NCBI GenBank assembly: GCA_030248195.1
Contig: JASAND010028036.1
Location: 39,692 to 103,691, forward strand
Length of the DNA: 64,000 bases
From: Trissonchulus latispiculum
Lineage: Eukaryota > Nematoda > Enoplea > Enoplida > Ironidae
Reading direction: 5' to 3'
Shown: piece by piece, positions 12,252-23,268 of the stretch
Position numbering within the stretch: the first letter of the stretch is position 1
Layout: each line of letters starts with the position of its first letter
The notes under the pieces: generated by a model
What the model saw: the letters and a program-made list of their open reading frames with translations, nothing else
What the model was told of the DNA's origin: nothing
Databases searched by the model: none
Translations under genes and position numbers: made by a program

Positions 12252-12744
12252 ATATAATGTTGTTTTGCGATCGGATTTTGCTGAATTATAGAACCAGAAT
12301 TTTGGAGAATGAGATCTTTCAACCGCAATCCGGTTGTGTCGTAGTTTTGCTAGCTAGTCGTAGCTGTCGTACTATATAGTAGCATAGCTACCGCAGCCTA
12401 AAACTTTTAAATACCATCATCATAGATAAATCTTATGGTATTATAATTATCACAGCGTTGGATTGTCGGTTGTTCCAATTTTCATGACGATTTAATGATA
12501 TGATTTGCGAATTTACATAAGTTAGTTATGTTAACAAAACTATTAATTGACTGTATGTGTATGTAATTCCAGCTACTGAGTGAAAAATGAATTTCACTGT
12601 AGTGTGTTCTTGACAACCGGAAGAAGAAGTGGGGGAGAAAAGAGAATTACAAAATGCATCCGAATGAAGCTACGACAAAACTTAAAGCATGACATTTCCA
12701 AGTAAAGCTCCAGTTTAAATTAAAATACTTTTCTAAGGTCTTAC
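12252..12744. other. non-coding stretch
   Basis: No exon or repeat that I can support. Confidence 0.35.
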
Positions 12745-12879
12745 CACTCGCCTGGTAACCCATGGCGAGTAAGGGGCCAATCCATCTAACTGTTCTTGTT
12801 GTTGTTGTTGTCTTTGTTGTTGAAGGCCGGGAGAGGCTGAAGCTTGCAAAGATAATTCCATGACAGAACGTTTTAGATG
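12745..12879 (-). CDS. orphan internal exon, Gln-rich, of an unidentified gene
   Basis: A 135-bp open segment lies between a good acceptor (ATTTTTGCAG) and a good donor (CGAGTG then GTAAGA), both phase 0, coding 45 residues. It starts HLKRSVMELSLQ, contains a run of glutamines (QQQRQQQQQEQ) and ends YSPWVTRRV. The symmetric phase and non-AT-biased composition support coding, but I found no partner exons with confidence. It could belong to a gene continuing leftward. The frame is also open upstream to an ATG at 12927, with a TATAAA about 50 bp further up, so a first exon 12745-12927 is an alternative. Confidence 0.35.
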
Positions 12880-13309
12880 CTGCAAAAATCGGCAGCCAAT
12901 CCGTTCAAGCGTTGGATTCGATCTCATACAAAGCTTAGGGTTTACTGCGTAATTATTTTTTGGCAGCGGCCACTTTATATGGCGGGATTATGTTTATGCT
13001 TGGAGCCTTGCTGCAGAACCGAAAAATATTTATTCTTCTTCTTAAAGTTAAGTTTTCTTGTTAAGTATTTAAATATTAAATATTTCTTAAATATTTCTTA
13101 CTCTCTTAGGTTTTCATTTTTTTGGATGAACAGCCATTACACTGCATTAAAAACTCCAACCCTAACATTGAATCTTTTAGTGGATATAAAAAGTTAACAC
13201 TTCTGGATTTTCAGGAACGCCTTCACAGAATTTAGAAAAGTGTGCAAGTTTCAGATTCTTTATAGGTCTAGCTAAACCTATTGCAGGCAGCAAGAATGAA
13301 ACCACGGGA

Positions 13310-13446
13310 TAATCTAAATAGTCTGAAAAGTTAAAAATCAGGATTGAAAGAAGTGAAGCAAAATGTCCAGAGTGGGAACCGAACCACCAAGCTTTGGATC
13401 ATGGGTAGAACGCTCTACCGCTGACCTACTCGATCAGAAATTGAGA
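13310..13446 (-). mobile_element. tRNA-derived SINE, family 2
   Basis: On the minus strand the 5' part has a tRNA-like D arm (GTCAGCGGTAGAGCG, A-box-like) and T arm (GGTGGTTCGGTTCCCAC, B-box-like). A tail follows (CTTCACTTCTTTCAATCC...) that recurs at 17740-17815. Degraded tRNA arms plus a shared non-tRNA tail indicate a SINE rather than a functional tRNA. Confidence 0.6.
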
Positions 13447-13951
13447 TTAGCATATTGTGATGATTTCAACATTTCTGTGTTCATGTGAATGGCTGATATT
13501 TAACACTTAACCGACTCTGTTTCATTAGAGAAGAGTTTCATTTTTCAGATTCTGCAGGTTTTGGTTTCACTGAAACTGAAACTATGTTGGGAAGAGATCT
13601 GACATTATAACTGAAACTGACAATGTTTTAATCCGCCAACTGGAACGGATCTGAAACTAAAGTTATTTTGGATCGTCGACTCAGACCGAAACTGAAACTA
13701 AAATTGCCTACCGAAACAAGATTACCATTTTATTTTTCAGCTTCTACAGAACAATACTCTGAATAATTGATTTTTCTTCACCTCTGTAGAATAATACATT
13801 TCAAGTCAAGTCAAGTCAAGTCGTTTATACTTAAATGCACCGGCTTACAAAAACACTAACAAGGTTGCATTTGTCGGACTCGGAACAATTCAAAACCCGA
13901 AATAGAAATCGGGCAACTCAAAGCTGCAATTTTCTGAAGGAGAGTTCAACT

Positions 13952-16900
13952 CTAGTTCAGCACAGACAGGGCACTCTGGCTCAGATGGGATCCGTGCATT
14001 CCGATGATCATCACAACCATGGTGATGGCCAGAGTAACCAGGAAGATCATCCAGAAGAACAACTCGTCGAAGACCCGAGCCACCCGTTGCCACTCCGCGA
14101 TCGTATCCTCGTCCTGATTCTCCTGCTCAAATCGATCCATCAGCACCGCAGTGCGGCTGATCACGTTCTGTAGGCGGATTCTAACCGCATTCATCATGGC
14201 CGAGGTGGGACTCTGGCGGCGTCGGAAACCGACATTATTCGCCTCCGAGCCCTTTCGAGCTCCACCTTCAGAGGAAGGCTCGGCAAGACCTGGCTCGATA
14301 AGACTATTCCCGTTGGTGCCCTTCTGGATGAACAGCTCTGGATGACTCTGAAATCAGCAAAGGCATTAGGAAATGGCTTTGTCGGCACTATTGAGCTCAT
14401 CTTCGAGCGAATGTTTGGTCTACTTTCAGCTACACTTCAACTACTTGCATGATTCCATTATAATTTAATATTTCATTTCCGTCAGCTATTTGCAATTATT
14501 TGGTTGGTACCTCTTTCTTTCAGTTTGAATTTTATGTGCCATATTACGCAGATGTCTTTACGGCTTGAAAATCTGGTTTCCGGAAATTTTTCCGGATATT
14601 CCAGTTTATTTCGGTTTGTGCTCTGAATATTCTGTGAGTAACGCACTTTGATTCACTAATCACAGATTTATGTTGCTAAAACAAACGTTCAGGTTCGTCC
14701 ACCAACTTTACTACTTCTTCATGAAACTATGTTACTACCGTAACATTACCAATTTCGAATTCCTACACCCGAGAACTACAACTTAGTTTACCTTAGAAGT
14801 CGTTGCAATAGCAATTATATAATTCGATAGAGCCTGGAAGGCCTTGTTGACCGACTGGTCTGGTTCCCGTCTCAGGTTCAGGGCAATACTTTCCTCCCGA
14901 GACCCGAAACATAGACAGGGGGCCAGGAATCGAAACGCTACGAAGCGCAACCAGCGTGGAACCTTTTGTCTCCGCTCACCCCCGTGGCGTAGATTTAGCA
15001 CCACCACAGACATCAACACCGACAGCGAAGAAATGCCCATAATACACATTATGTAGATTGCTGGAATTAAAATTCATTAAATTAAATTAAAATTCTTTGT
15101 TTAATATTGTGAAAAAATCACTTTCAGTTTCGAGCCATGGAATTTCTGTTTTGCTTGGCTTCCCACTGATAATCTAAATCAACACGGAACTTATTGTAAT
15201 ATGAAATTTATGAAAGTTATTTGATTTTTATCCAATTAGACTACTGCTAATTTGTAGCTTTACCAATCAGTGGGATTACATCCGATGTTTCTGGCATATT
15301 TTCGCCGATGTTGAAACTGAACACGGAATAGGCGAGGACAACGGTCAGACCCAGAGTGACCTTCTCTCCGCTCTCGCAGGGGAGCCAGAACTGCATCATG
15401 GTCAGAATGGAGAGCATGATGCAGGGAATGATGATGTTGTACATGTAGAACAAGGTTCGCCTTCGCAAATGGAGAGTGAAGGTCAGTTCTGAAACTAGCA
15501 CTAACTTAACCTGAAGAATGAAAGAAAGTTGCACACCACCAAGTATTCGAAAAACCGTTGAAATCAGCCTTGACGGAATGTTTTACTTATTATGCTTGTC
15601 ACACTCTTATCAATACTAACTCCATAACTCTTATTAATACTAGCTCCATTACTTAGTAGATGCACAAGTCCACAAGAACTTAGAAGGACACAACCGTCGC
15701 ACACGAGATTTTGCCTCTTTGTGTTTTTGCAGATATTTGCATGCAAAGTCCTGCTAAGAAATCCTTTTAGGACAAATAAAGATCAAAACCCTTGCATCAT
15801 CAACTAAGCATCAAAATACTCGACAATATTGAAATACTGAAATACTCAAAGATTGCTTTTACTAACTACCATCCTATGTATATACTATCTTTTGTTATTC
15901 TCTGTGCTTACCTCATTCTACAGCTAGAACTACAACGAATCATTTCTAGCACATACACGTCAGAGTGTGCATTCTTGCTTTGTAGGAACAAATCTTCAAT
16001 TATAAGTATTGAATAAACTTATTAAAAAGTATTAAATACATTTATTATGTACTCTTGCTAGCACAAACTCATTGTACCCGGATAGGGGGTCGTTTCGCAG
16101 CAGGAGTAGTACTTGACTCCGCGTTTGACGGCTGTATTTACAATCTGCCATTCACCGTGATCTGTGTAGCTGTCCAGACTGATTGTGTTGGATCTATTGA
16201 TCACGTCAACCTAAAAAATCACAAAAACCGTACAATAAATTAAATAAAAATTAATAAATAAATATAAATAAATAAATAAGTAAATAAATCATAAATAAAT
16301 GCTGCTTTTTATATGATCAAGATTCCTATAAATCTGATCAAGACAAGTGAGCAATTTTGACCAGTTACAAAAATATGTCAATTTTGGAAACCTGTAGTCC
16401 ATCATAAATCCAAGATCCAAATCGAAGTTGACAGATTTGTTCATCGAACGGGAAATAGGTAACATCCAGTTGGCAGGTGGACCGAAATTTGACCGGCGGA
16501 GCCCACAATATAAATCCATCCGCGTACAAGGCCACATTCGTTTGCATGATACCATGAGAGAAATCCTCCGCACTAAAATAAACACAAAATTTATATACAA
16601 ATTGTTGCATGGTTTCGGAACGCGCATCTCATGGTTCGAATCTGATTGATGCAACATTTTTCTGCAAGTTTTTCAATCTTGACTTCAATCGTATCAGTCT
16701 CCGTTGTTCCACCTATACACTGCATTATAATAAATTCGCAAAAATATTGTTGCATTTATAGACCAATACAGACGTATGTATGGCGGTGTACAAACCCACC
16801 GCCCGAGCCCGAACAACATAGAAGCTCCGCGAGGGGCAATGGGTAAGGAAAACTTAGTCAAGAGATAAGGAGTATGGGCGGAGAAAGTTAGATTTCATAC

Positions 16901-17612
16901 CGAAATTCGAAGAAGTTACCAGCTTCACCGGAAGTTTATACTAACATTTCTTAATTTCTCAAAAATCAATCACACTTTTAAAATTTTTTCTAAAAATTGA
17001 TTACTTTGCTGCACATATGTTAAAAACTGCAAATTTAATTAACGTTAAAAGGCTAATGTAAAAAGCTCCTCCCCCAAAAAATTGGGTTCAATATACAAAC
17101 AAACCCTCTCAAAATTTCTTTGGGACAAAATCCCCCGCCCACCAGGATCTAACCCTATGTTAATGTATGCGTGAAAGTCAGCTGAAAACGATACTTGTTG
17201 TAAAGTACAATATCGGGCGTCCAGAGGTATCTCGTTGGAACGGTCAGCTGTGTGAGGTTCCCGTACAGTTCCGGTTCCCACCAGACCCGTTCATCTCGCC
17301 ACTCCTGCTCCAGCCAAACGTTCATGGACAATACCTGATTCTTCTCATCCTAAAATCGACCAAAAACAAGATCATTTCCAAGATTAAAATTGCAAAACGA
17401 CACAGCTTGAGTAAAACTCCCTATACGACTTTGTCACAAAACTCTGATGTCACTCTGATGTTGGAAACAAGACTCTTGTCATGAGTACTGTTCGGTTGTT
17501 GGGCCGCGACGTTTCCCCAATCTTCTGCTCAAAATCATTTTTGACGGTTTATTGGATCTTTTAATTACAGTAGGAAGGAATCTGCCAGCACTATAATATA
17601 TATATATATATA

Positions 17613-17665
<53 letters not shown>

Positions 17666-18071
17666 ATATACATATAACGCTAAATATATAAATCAGGTGT
17701 TCATTTCGATTTCAGTTTTAAAATGAGGCGATCCAACAGGTTACGCAATGTAAAAGGCTGAAATCAGGATTGAAAGATGTGAAGAAAAGTGCCCAGAGCG
17801 GGGATCGACCATTAGGTCAGATGCTCATGAACTAATCTAATATTTAATTTGCTCCACATTAGTGTTGAATATACTTTTGCACTTACAATGTTAAAGATAT
17901 GAGTCAGTGTTAGGCCGATGGCCACAGTTATGGCGTGGCTGGCATTGAAGACAGGACGGACGGATTTATCATAGGAGGCGAGAATGTTGCGGAGGAGCCG
18001 CTGTTCGTCGTTGCTCTGCTCCGCGGGAAGGGGGTCGTCTGCCCAGGCCTGCTGCAGGTGTGGATGGAATA
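13952..18071 (-). CDS. nicotinic acetylcholine receptor subunit, alpha-type
   Basis: Ligand-gated cation channel subunit of the neuronal or muscle membrane. Exons (5' to 3'): 17887-18071, 17195-17349, 16392-16572, 16078-16210, 15264-15488, 14792-15060, 13952-14347; all junctions are GT-AG and keep frame. Family marks in order: QRLLRNILASYDK near the N-terminus, NVWLEQEW (loop D), WTPDIVLYN (loop A), the Cys-loop C..C with 13 residues between, containing TYFPFDEQ, GSWIYDG (loop B), KYYSCC (loop C vicinal cysteines, which define alpha subunits), LRRRTLFYMYN before M1, M2 with GEKV (glutamate at -1', cation-selective) and Leu 9', VIPLIAIYIM leading into M3, a short M3-M4 loop, and WQRVARVFDELFFW into M4. 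Stop at 13952-13954; AATAAA on this strand about 215 bp beyond. The leader exon is not identified: the phase-1 acceptor at 18071 needs an upstream exon. Confidence 0.92.
17593..17676. repeat. (TA)n microsatellite in a receptor intron
   Basis: About 80 bp of alternating TA with short interruptions, between the 17195-17349 and 17887-18071 exons. Confidence 0.95.
17740..17830 (-). mobile_element. fragment of tRNA-derived SINE, family 2
   Basis: Shares the tail (AAATCAGGATTGAAAGA on the plus strand) and T-arm region (AGAGCGGGGATCGACC) with the copy at 13310-13446; the tRNA 5' half is missing or degraded. Confidence 0.55.
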
Positions 18072-18803
18072 CTGAAATGTTAACACCAGGGACTGTGTCC
18101 ATAGCCACAAAAAAGATGAGATGCTGGTCTTAAGTCTCAAGAGGTGTTGATCATTCTAGTTAGAGGGTATTATTAGGTTATAAGATTCTATTATAAATTT
18201 TGTTGAGGGAAATAAAGGGATATTACTAAGCGATAGGTAAATAGTGACAGGTGGTTCAGCACAAGCCGACTTGGTAGTCCTAAATTTACACCTTGTGTCA
18301 AAGCAGAAGCTCCAAAATAAGGGACATTCTTGAAGACGATAAGTGAGATAAGGGAAACTTAATTTCAGGCTCATTTCCCTGAAAATGTTTTTCATGGTCC
18401 TCATAAACGGTTCTTAACTACGTTATCAAGCCAGAAAGGAAATGATAAAATTCTGTAAAAATAGTTTTAAAATAGCACCAAGGTAAAGTATCTAATTTCG
18501 AAAGCTGTTTTCTTTCTAGCAGCTCAAAAATAACTATCGATAAGATAATTACCAACGATCATTAGATAGTTAAATAAACTAAATATTAAATCATTAAAAG
18601 ACCTAGTTTCCATTACAACAAATTACCAATTCATCTACTGTAATCCTTGAACGATTAGCCTCTGGTATTTTTTATTCTCACTGCCAATGTTAATCTTCCC
18701 ATGATGATTTTGTGGACTAAATCTTAGACTCAGTTTTTTAGAAATCTGCTGCTGACAATTAATCGCTAATAATTAATAATCAATTATAAATCTGTTTCCT
18801 TAC

Positions 18804-18996
18804 AGACTTGATCAAAGTGAACATTGAAACAGCAGAAACTGTCCAAATTCGCTTCCCCGTTTTCGTCCAACAGCCACTGACAGCCGGCCACCGGAAAATC
18901 CGTTAAATTCCGATCCCTCAGTTCGCATGAGGGGGCGTATAATGGATCCCAATTGTCCAGCGGGCTGTTGAGAAAACCCCTCACCAATGGTTCCAT
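18804..18996 (-). CDS. candidate first exon, Cys-rich, unrecognised product
   Basis: An ATG-initiated open segment (MEPLVRGFLNSPLDN...) of 64 codons ends at a good donor (CAAGTCT then GTAAGG, phase 1). It is Asp/Asn- and Cys-rich (ends ...SFCCFNVHFDQV) and has no hydrophobic leader. Its first 30 codons are duplicated at 19250-19341 with one synonymous change and two nearby amino-acid replacements, as expected for coding DNA. The donor phase would join the acceptor at 18071 of the receptor gene, but the sequence resembles no receptor N-terminus that I know and lacks a signal peptide. It may instead start a separate transcript. Confidence 0.35.
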
Positions 18997-19249
18997 TTTA
19001 AGTACAAGGAAATGAAACCGCCATTATTTTAAGCTAAAGCTAAACCAATGTAAACTGGTCATTGGAATGTGGGAACACGTTGAATTCACTTTATGTATTC
19101 AGGGGAGATGCTAAAAATGAAAAATTGTTAAATTAAATCTAAATTCGTGATAGAAGAGCACAATTCTTTGACCTGCAACTGCTGCTGCTATCTTTAAGTG
19201 ATACTCTTGAGGGTGTTAAACTTTGAAACAGGCTGTAACCTGCAACGAT

Positions 19250-19341
19250 TATTACGATCCCTCAGATTGCAGTAGGGGGCGTATAATGGGTCCCAATTGT
19301 CCAGCGGGCTGTTGAGAAAACCCCTCACCAATGGTTCCATT
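19250..19341 (-). pseudogene. truncated duplicate of the 18.8-19.0 kb exon
   Basis: Same ATG context and the same first residues (MEPLVRGFLNSPLDNWDPLY) as the exon about 345 bp away. Homology stops abruptly after LRDR. The duplication also includes about 40 bp upstream of the ATG. It could be an alternative first exon, but no donor is visible where the homology ends. Confidence 0.45.
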
Positions 19342-19541
19342 TTAAGTACAAGGAAATGAATCCGCCATCATTTAAGGTAAAGCTTTTACTTAAACCAAAC
19401 CCAATATTGTCATTATACCATGGGACACAAATTGGACTATAACCTTCAATTTCTATTCAGGAGAGATGCAAAAAATTTAAAATGGATAAATTAATTCTAA
19501 ATTGGATGTAAAAAGCATAATTCTTTGACCTCAGGCTTTAA

Positions 19542-19775
19542 AGGCCGATTCACACTAGGGCACAAGCACAAGCACAGGCACAAGCCATAGACGAAGTCGT
19601 TCACACTGCGGCACAAGTATAGCCGATAGAGTTCGAAATTTAGCTTTGACACGCCTTCTGTTCCTAGTGTAAAATAATTTTGATTGGCTACTAGCCTTGT
19701 GGTGCAAAAAATTAAACTGAATTCAACACTGTGTTGTGCTTGTGCTTGTGCTTTTGCCCTAGTGTGAATCGGGCT
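19542..19775. mobile_element. MITE with TAA target duplication, Harbinger-like
   Basis: Termini AGGCCGATTCACACTAGGGC and (reversed) AGCCCGATTCACACTAGGGC are flanked by TAA on both sides (19539-19541, 19776-19778). GCACAA repeats lie just inside each end. A 3-bp TAA/TTA duplication and this terminus type fit PIF/Harbinger MITEs. Confidence 0.8.
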
Positions 19776-19778
19776 TAA

Positions 19779-20876
19779 CTGATACACCTGTAATGAGCTA
19801 TAACTCTGAAGCGGGGAACTTGCATCCCTGCAATGTGGGATTCATTCTACATCTAAATGCTTGTGACATACTCTAGTGTATTATTTCCTTTTTTCGCTCT
19901 CACTCCACGAAATTTAAATCCAGATCCAAAATCTATAATGGAAGCTTATTTGCCAGTTTTCTGGAAATGTTTCTTCTCAATCAGGAAAAATTCAAAAACT
20001 CTCACAAGAAAAAGTTTGCATACTCTTACATTAAATTAATTATGCTAATATTGCTATACATTTTCTGACTGTGCGTGTTCAAAACGAGCATTGCATTTAA
20101 CAAGTGGTTAATAACTTTTATATAGTTTACATTATAATTCAATAAAAGCGCAGCTAAACTAAACTCCATATTTCGGTTGGGTTTTATTTATTGGGTCTGA
20201 AATTAAGTATTCTGTGCAGAAGGGAGAACTAAATCAAATATTAAGTCATGAAGGGAATACCAAATAAGGCTAAAGTTGGAAAAAGTCAAAAGGGGCCCTA
20301 ACAAAATAGAAGTTATTGGTGAAATGAAAAATGGATGAACATGAAAAGCACCCCATTCTTTTAGAATGGAAGACAGCATAGAATTCACCAGGGAAATTTA
20401 GGTGGCCTCTAAGCAAATTTACTCACTCCTAGGAGAGTTGAATTGAATCAGACTTTTTGTTCCACACAAATTTTGCATAAAAATAAAACATATTTGTTTT
20501 AATTATTCTCAGAGATTTCCAGATCCCTGTGCGCTTATACGTCATAACATGGTAAATTAGGCAGTCACAAACTAAAAATTGTGAATTATTTTAATGTTAG
20601 CTCCTAAATTCACTCATGTGTGAGTTCGGACTCAGCGTAGACTTTTTCAAAAGTTCTGCCAAAAACCAAAGCATAACCTAATATTTATTGACAGCCTTGG
20701 AACAGTTTGGTCAATTTTAAGCAGATAAAATTAAAGCTAAGTCACTTCTTCGGGGACCTGAATAGCACCATTCAGCCGATAATTTTTCAAAAAATAAAAT
20801 TCCTTGATTTCATTTTCTTGGGTGCCAATAAATATATATATACATTGTTATAAACTAAAGATTAACTTAATGTAAC
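19779..20876. other. non-coding stretch
   Basis: No supported exon. Short frames at 19857-20039 and 20203-20388 have no recognisable features. The last 7 bp (ATGTAAC) are the left target duplication of the following MITE. Confidence 0.4.
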
Positions 20877-21261
20877 CAAGAGTACATAATATAAGAGTGT
20901 GCCACTAGGCACACTCTATGTTATCAGAGCAAAAACTATGCTCTGCTCGCTAACAGCCCACCCCCCCCCCCGCTAATCAGACCCTAGTGAACCCCCCCCC
21001 CGCAAATCAGTACCTAGTCGAAACGGGGGTACGCTCACTCGCTCTATGTTTATGTGCTTAAGCTCGAAAACACAAGCAGTGCGTGCGCGAATTTTGTGCC
21101 TGCTTCGAGCTTTAGAACACAAACATAGCGCACAAAATACTTTGAAGTGAAGGGTCTAATTTGCGGGGGGGTGGGTGGGCCGTTAGCGAGCGTTAGCGAT
21201 AGTTTTTGCTCTGATAACAGAGAGTGTGCCTAGTGGCACACTCTTACATTATGTACTCTTG
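20877..21261. mobile_element. MITE, family A, 385 bp with perfect 7-bp target duplication
   Basis: Termini CAAGAGTACATAAT and its inverse are flanked by ATGTAAC on both sides (20870-20876 and 21262-21268). Subterminal AGAGTGTGCC hairpins and internal complementary blocks around GAGCAAAAACTATG make it almost a long palindrome with G/C runs near the middle. Best-preserved copy in the window; fragments occur at 33815-33850 and 39480-39610. Confidence 0.9.
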
Positions 21262-21268
21262 ATGTAAC

Positions 21269-21960
21269 TAAACAGAAATAAATGACTAAACTCTGACCAG
21301 CACTGGAGTGCTGACCCTGAATCAGCATCGCTTAGGAAAATCCCATGATATGACAATGAAAAAATCAAAATTTATGACAATCGTGAAAATGAAAATCACT
21401 TTTTGCCTGAAGGTCTACTAGCATGGGGTAACGCGGGGATGGGGGGTCAAGATCATCCCTCAGCCCGAAAAAGGTGTAAGCCAAGCCCTACCACCGTCGG
21501 GGTCAAGGTTTAGGGGTAAAATGGTCACGAAGTACCCTATAGTGAGCGGAAACAATTAGTTTTTTACACTAAAATATAAAAAGTTTTCTTCTTCGCCGGA
21601 TTTTCTTAGTCCATGTTCTTAATTTTTTGTGAAAATCGACCAATATTTTGAAATTTTTTAGTTAATTCTGCAGTGTTTTTAGAAATTATAAGAAGGTTAA
21701 CAAATTATACTAAAATTAGCCTTATATTTCGAAAAATTTTGTTAATTTTGTCTTAAGGTACAAGTCCCCTCAATATTTTCTTGGAACAAGCTCCCCAGCA
21801 GGATCCGACCATCTGTTTGTAATATTTGCCTATTAGTGTAAAGGTTTGCTATTAAAATATTTATGTTAACGGTTTTTGAAAAGCAAAGCAGTCAACAATT
21901 TAGAAAATTGCTTCAACTTTCTAAATTGCTTCGAGATCTAGTATAAATGTGGTTCAACAA
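21269..21960. other. non-coding stretch
   Basis: AT-rich, no exon or defined element seen. Confidence 0.35.
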
Positions 21961-21965
21961 TGGTA

Positions 21966-22177
21966 TACAATAGCGTTGGCCTAGATCGCCAAAGGTTGTG
22001 GGTTCGATCCTTACCTCAGGCCCGAATATTTCGGGTCGGAGGTGCTGCAGTGTCAATTATTTCTTTCAGTTTTATCATTACAATTGGGAGCATCAATCTG
22101 GCACTCTATTACACTATTCATTGTCACTTCAGTTTGAATTACGAGCTCCTTCTAGCTTGGTGCGACTGTAGCCTCGG
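21966..22177 (+). mobile_element. tRNA-derived SINE family 1 copy plus start of a second copy
   Basis: A tRNA-like anticodon/T-arm region (AAAGGTTGTGGGTTCGATCC) is followed by a hairpin CCCGAATATTTCGGG and the tail GGTGCTGCAGTG. The same hairpin and tail follow the tRNA-like unit at 23196. The last bases (22170-22177, AGCCTCGG) are the 5' end of the second copy, interrupted by the hAT-like element. Confidence 0.55.
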
Positions 22178-23194
22178 TAGGGTTGTGTCACTAAGAAATT
22201 TCTCGGGCCGGGCTCGGGCTCGAGCTCGGGCCGGACTGATTTCTCGGTTCGGGCTCGGGCCAGCCCGAGCCCGGCCCGAAGCCCGAGGCCCGAGTCAAGG
22301 CCCGAACAGCCCGGCCAGCCCGAGCGACCCGAGCATTGCTTGGTAAAAGTACTCACCTTATTGGTTAATTATTAAAATAAGTTACAAATATTTGAAACAT
22401 GAAAGAAACTATTTTAAGTACTTACAAATATTTACATCTTCAGAATATAAATACCTTAAACATAGGTATATTTCGAAAATGTAAAGTTTTATATCTGAAT
22501 TTGAATATTCGAATAATATTTGAAATATTTATATTATTTTTAAAATATTTAAAGAACGCGATGTTTTCTTTTCTCAAAAATTTGTAGTCTACCTTTGTAG
22601 TAACAAGTAATAGCAATAAGCAGAAATCAAATGCTAAAGGCCGGTTTACACGCGCAAACTGGAGCAAACTTTTAGTTTGCTCCAGTTTGACGGTTAGCTA
22701 GGGTTGGGAGCAGTTTGCCTTTGTGGACTGAGCACCAAACTGAAGCAAACTGGTTTGCTCTAGGAGCAAACTTATCAGTTCAAACAACCAATCAGAACAC
22801 AGCTAAACCTCTTGACGTCAAAACAAGTGGAAACGTGTCTCTTGTATTGTGTTGTGCATTGGTACTAAGAATTATTGGCTACATACATATATACCTGTAA
22901 TCGCACAAAAAGGCATGACTAAGATGAAGTTCTGACTCGTAAAAGCTTTGATGTGTCCTTCCTATGTAGTGCCAAAAATATTACTGCTCCAGAATCAACT
23001 CTGATACTGTGAGCTGATAGAATGGCCCGAACGGCTCGAGCAGCCCGAGCGGCCCGAACGGCCCGACTCGGTTCGGGCCTGTGGACCTTCTCGGTTCGGG
23101 CTCGGTTCGGGCCGCAAGAATTATTTCTCGGGCCGGCCCGAGCCCGAACCCGAACCGAGTCCGAGGCCCGATTCACGGCCCGAGCACAACCCTA
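22178..23194. mobile_element. hAT-like element with GGCCCGA subterminal arrays, 1017 bp
   Basis: Termini TAGGGTTGTG and (inverted) CACAACCCTA are flanked by a perfect 8-bp duplication AGCCTCGG (22170-22177, 23195-23202). Just inside each end are arrays of GGGCTCGGGCC/GGCCCGAGC words (22200-22335 and 23025-23190), like the subterminal binding repeats of hAT elements. The core is AT-rich and non-coding and holds a second MITE end at about 22637 (AGGCCGGTTTACAC preceded by TAA). A related GC-rich fragment lies at 40480-40690. Confidence 0.85.
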
Positions 23195-23195
23195 A

Positions 23196-23268
23196 GCCTC
23201 GGTAGCTCAGTTGGCAGAGCGCCGGAGCGTTAATCCGAAAGACGTGGGTTCCAGTCCCACCCGAGGTC
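23196..23268 (+). tRNA. tRNA-Asn(GTT)-like sequence, probably a SINE head
   Basis: A cloverleaf folds with a 7-bp acceptor (GCCTCGG with CCGAGGT, one G-T), D arm GCTC/GAGC, anticodon loop GCGTTAA reading GTT, and T arm GTGGG/CCCAC. Position 33 is C instead of U and the anticodon stem keeps only four pairs. It is followed directly by the hairpin and tail shared with 22012-22050. These defects and the shared tail favour a SINE promoter region over a working tRNA. Confidence 0.45.

Noticed and set aside
23196..23268. Functional tRNA-Asn gene
   Set aside because: C at position 33, a weak anticodon stem and a tail shared with a second SINE copy make a working tRNA unlikely; kept only as a tRNA-like unit.
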